A stretch of DNA of 64,000 nucleotides from Volvox africanus (taxonomy: Eukaryota; Chlorophyta; Chlorophyceae; Chlamydomonadales; Volvocaceae): contig BSDZ01000011.1 of the NCBI GenBank assembly GCA_030268105.1, positions 2,083,001 through 2,147,000 of the forward strand, written 5' to 3'. Both the position numbers and the translations under genes were made by a program. Shown here piece by piece: positions 60,744 to 64,000 of this stretch. The notes beneath the pieces are model-generated. The model saw nothing but the letters and a program-made list of their open reading frames with translations. It was not told the DNA's origin and ran no database searches. Position 1 is the first letter of the stretch. Each line of letters starts with the position of its first letter.

Positions 60744-63700
60744 ATGATGCGTGCTTCTGTCCTGCTTTCAGAGCGTTGCAACACCATAAGGAGCGCTTGC
60801 CGGGCCATCACTTCTTATCGACTCCATCGGAGCCTCTCTGGTACACAGCTGCTTACAGACAGTCCTAAGCTTGCGCACTCGCGGCGCGCCCTCCTCACTG
60901 GCCTCGCGACAGTCCCTGCTGTGGCTTTTGGAGCTAAACGGTATTTTATAAGGTAGGTGTTAACGTTGTTTGGTTCATCGGGTATTGTGTGCGACAGCGA
61001 GCTGTTGATCTTGTGGCTTGTGGCTTTGTGGCGAGGACTGCTGTATGGGTTAATGCCTTTCTTGGAGCCATGAAATCTGTCACTCTCATTTTAGATGGCA
61101 ATCGCGTACTCAAAAATTTGGTGCCGCTGCCAGATGCCAAGGGCGTAAAAGGAAAGCGGAAAGCCGTGGTCGGTTCGTTGTCGCCGCTGCTGCGTCCTCT
61201 GCATCCCCGGTATAGCTCACAAAGTCCAAAGACCTAGGCGCTGTCCAACGTATCGCAAGTTGGCGAACGGAGTCACAATCAGCAGACCGGTGCTGTGGCG
61301 GAGGGGCAGTATTGTAGATGTGTAGCCTCTGCCGGCAGGCGCTCTTTCCCTGTTCGCGCGCGCCTTCCCCGCCTTCTCGGAAAACTTGTCTCCCTGCTGC
61401 CTGATGGCAAAACATATGTTGTTTTCGTCGATGTTTTCATTACCGCTGGTCTGGCTGCCTTTGTTTCCTTCCTTCCACGACAGCCGTGATATGTCTACCG
61501 ACGCAGCGGCTGTGGAGGAAGCCGTCAGCACGGCCACCAAAGCGGATGTCCCCAACCCCTTATTAGTGGTAAGAGCCCGGACCTAGCTTGTATCACCCGG
61601 CATTGTGACCATGGGTAAAACCTTCCCAGCGACCAGGAAGCCTTCTCTTTTGGGGCTGCTTTTAACGTATGAACCTGCTCCTGCGGCCGCTAAGCCCAGT
61701 AGCTGCCTTCTTGGCCGGGCAATCGCCCGCCAAATGCGTAATGCAATGTTCCAGGGGCCCTTTGCGCCAGTATGTACTCGGGGAATTCCATTCAAGCATG
61801 GGACCAGTGTGACAGTCTAGGTCAGGCTAGGCTGGACTAGACTAGACTCTGTGTTTGAGCTGGCTGCTTGGGCAAGGGTGTAAGGGGTATGCCATACCTG
61901 CCGTGCAAGTGTTCCTGCACAGCTCAAAACGCAAACGGAAGGAGGTCTGTGACGGGCTGAACCAAAGGAAGGCAGCTTCACGCGGCTGCACGGCGCAAGG
62001 AAAGGTAGGAACTTAATGTCCACCTGTCTGGTAGGGTAATGTTTACGGCGCCGCATGCAGGATGTGAGCTTCCCTAAGTACGACGAGATCAAACCGGAGC
62101 ATGTTGTCCCGGGCGTGCGGGCGCTGCTTTCGGAGCTGCATACTGCCATTGACAAGTTGGAAGCGGAGGTTGCACCCACATGGGCCGGCTTGGTGGAGCC
62201 CCTGGAACGAATCGGCGACCGCCACCAGCGCGTGTGGGGCATTGTCAGCCACTTCAAGGTGAGTCAGGAGATGCGCCGTTGCGACTCAGCATAGATGCGG
62301 TGGGTTTGCGGCTTTCGGGACCAGCATCAAAGCGTGGGCCGACCACCGGGCGTCGCATCAGCCAGGCCCAGCGTTTTTCTTGTTGCCCGTGCACTCTTCC
62401 TCTTTTTACCGTTATAATTTGCAGCTATGGCGACTACCTGGTTTCCGCCACAGCTCGTTTCCACTTCCCCTCAGCCATCATCCGACCTTCACGGTTAGTC
62501 CTCATTTCTTCAGTATCAGCACCAGGATTCCTTTCATTCGTCGGCCCCCGGCCTCCTCCCGCGTGCCGCGCTTTTTGGCGACATTGTGTCAACTCCATCC
62601 GTGTCCCTTGCGTATCGGCTTCTGCCCTCAGGGTGTGAAGGACAGCCCGGAGCTCCGTGCAGCAGTGGAGGAGGTGCAGCCGGAAAATGTCAAGCTGTCC
62701 CTCCGGCTAAGTCAGAGCAAGTGAGGCAGGGGATTGACACGGTGGCCCTAAGGCATGGAGAAGGCGGGAAGGTGTCCAGACCGCGGATGTGGCATCAAAT
62801 CTCTCGGTTTTGTAGGACTCGTGGGCACAGGTTGGAAAGGTTAGTCCCGGAAGTAAAATTAGGAAACCGCAAAACAGGGCGATTTTTAGGCCTGCAATAG
62901 AGGAGGTAGATGGCTTTGGAGCAACATGGTTCCTTTGAGGGGCACTTTTAGGGATTCGCCTCATCATATGGTTGGCCCCGACCCTGTTCTCCGTACTGAG
63001 ATAGCTATGCCCCTCGCCGCCCTCCCCAGGCCGCTGTACTCGGCTTTCAAGGCTCTCCGCGAGGGTCCTGAGTGGGCCTCCCTTACGTCGGCCCAGAAGC
63101 GCATTGTGGATAATGAGCTGAGGGACTTCGTGCTGGGGGGTGTGGCGCTGGAGGTGGGTCAAGTTGGGGGGGGGGGTGGCGCTGGAAGAGGCTCAGCCTG
63201 GGAATGTGGCGCTAGAGGTGGACTCTTGGAGTTGCGCAGTGACACGCGGCGATGGGGCAGCGAAGATAAATGCATTGCCACAGCAAAGTAAATGGTCCAC
63301 GATGACCATATCTGATCCTGTTGATGTCACCGAATGCTGCCTGATTTTGTCACGTTCCCGGCCTCTCGTGCTGGGTACAGTGGGGACTGGGGGGCCTGGA
63401 TGGGCGGCTGGGTGGCAGGGTGCCTACGAGCCCGGAGTACTGGGCTGGACATTTGGTTTGCAGTGCTGCATGGGAGGCGGACGTTGGAAGGACGATGGTA
63501 TGAGCGTTGGGGGGACGCTTCTTAGCCAGAGGACAATCCAATAGCCTGGGGTAGCACATCCCTATGACTCGGGCCAGCGTTTGCGGCGGTCTGTTTTGTT
63601 CCGAATGACAGCAGCTCCGCAGGGGCTTTACCCGGGTTCAACACCTGTGTAACGTCCGCCAAAGAGCACATGGATGTGAGAGCAGGAAAGCAGGTGGAGG

Positions 63701-64000
63701 CGGCCGCCCACAGGGGAATATTGGAAATGGAAGTTACGTGGAAGCAATCCTGACCCGATGCGTCACCCCCTCTTAATGGAACCCCTCTACGCTTCGCCGA
63801 GCAGGGTGAGGCCAAGGAGCGCTTTAACGCCATTCAGCAGGAGCTCGCCCAGCTGGCCACCAAGTTCTCCAACAACGTCCTGGATGCGACCAAGGTATCG
63901 GTGTAAAAGGCATCCTGCCTGAGGTCGTGTCAACGGCCGCCAATACCAAGAAAACCATACCAATTAGGCACCATCCATTAGGCCGCAACGGAAGGGAATT
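60744..64000 (+). CDS. organellar M3-family oligopeptidase (oligopeptidase A type), 5' part
   Basis: M3 metallopeptidases of the oligopeptidase A / organellar oligopeptidase type degrade short peptides, including cleaved targeting peptides, in plastids and mitochondria. Six exons join in phase: 60744-60952, 61484-61568, 62061-62258, 62632-62720, 63030-63153 and 63805-63894 (about 265 residues). The gene continues beyond the window, so the HExxH zinc site is not visible. Recognisable N-terminal landmarks: [60 protein letters not shown], and [20 protein letters not shown] followed by [10 protein letters not shown]. Exon 1 encodes about 70 residues rich in Arg and Ser without acidic clusters, a targeting peptide. 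It includes [19 protein letters not shown], which has a twin Arg before a hydrophobic stretch. Exon 1 and exon 2 are joined on phase (AG|C) and a strong pyrimidine tract, not on homology. Confidence 0.85.

Noticed and set aside
60439..60747. 100-codon ORF whose stop overlaps the M3 oligopeptidase start (ATGA)
   Set aside because: ATGA overlap means translational coupling in bacteria, not in nuclear eukaryotic genes; the peptide has no family resemblance and is likely chance.
1..64000. CRISPR arrays, bacterial operons, rRNA genes, reverse transcriptase or transposase genes
   Set aside because: None was seen; the split genes and targeting peptides point to a nuclear eukaryotic genome, and no ORF showed RT, integrase or transposase motifs.

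Overview
This window looks like nuclear DNA of a green alga from the volvocine group (Chlamydomonas/Volvox relatives). The genes are split by many short introns, mostly with G|GTGAGT/GTAAG-type donors and GCAG acceptors. Coding exons are GC-rich and full of Ala, Gly, Gln and Ser runs, while spacers and introns have lower GC. TGTAA polyadenylation signals follow several genes, and a short TTTTAGGG-type (Chlamydomonas-type) telomere repeat lies at about 4.85 kb. I inferred the organism from these traits alone; the moderate GC would fit a Volvox-like genome better than C. reinhardtii. There are no bacterial operons, CRISPR arrays, rRNA genes or convincing tRNAs.

Layout. 0-5 kb: a small four-helix membrane protein (minus) and a MAPR/cytochrome-b5-like heme-binding protein (plus) with a GC-AG intron. 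5.97 to about 25.8 kb (minus): one very large gene for SMG1, the PIKK kinase of nonsense-mediated mRNA decay. It has N-terminal HEAT-like exons, a FAT region, a kinase domain with the SMG1-type HIDYN loop, a very long tail and a C-terminal FATC motif. 27-30 kb (plus): an RsmI-type 16S rRNA 2'-O-methyltransferase, probably organelle-targeted. 31.4-33.1 kb (minus): an unrecognised protein with a presequence-like N-terminus and a coiled coil. 34.0-35.5 kb (plus): an organellar-type small heat-shock protein. 36.2-49.8 kb (minus): a giant protein of about 3,000 residues of the DUF3638/DUF3645 family, with Walker-A-like and helicase-motif-like segments. 51.0-51.7 kb (minus): a second, inverted small heat-shock gene. 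54.4-58.1 kb: two divergent GT77-like (Nucleotid_trans) glycosyltransferase genes, one with three exons and one intronless. 60.7 kb to the window end (plus): the 5' part of an organellar M3 oligopeptidase (oligopeptidase A type).

The genes do not form one pathway. Several touch protein and RNA quality control: SMG1 in mRNA surveillance, small HSPs as holdases, M3 oligopeptidase in organellar peptide clearance, RsmI in organellar rRNA modification. This is probably ordinary eukaryotic gene order rather than a functional cluster.

The most notable observations are four. (1) The two inverted small-HSP genes share an almost identical 199-nt intron and adjoining exon edges while the rest of the exons have diverged, which looks like a gene-conversion tract. 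(2) Three AT-rich islands interrupt the sequence, one of them inside an intron of the DUF3638 gene. (3) Two introns are GC-AG. (4) The DUF3638 giant protein is itself a poorly described family. Exon coordinates come from reading splice signals and reading-frame phase by eye. They are firm for the small genes and approximate for SMG1 and the DUF3638 gene.
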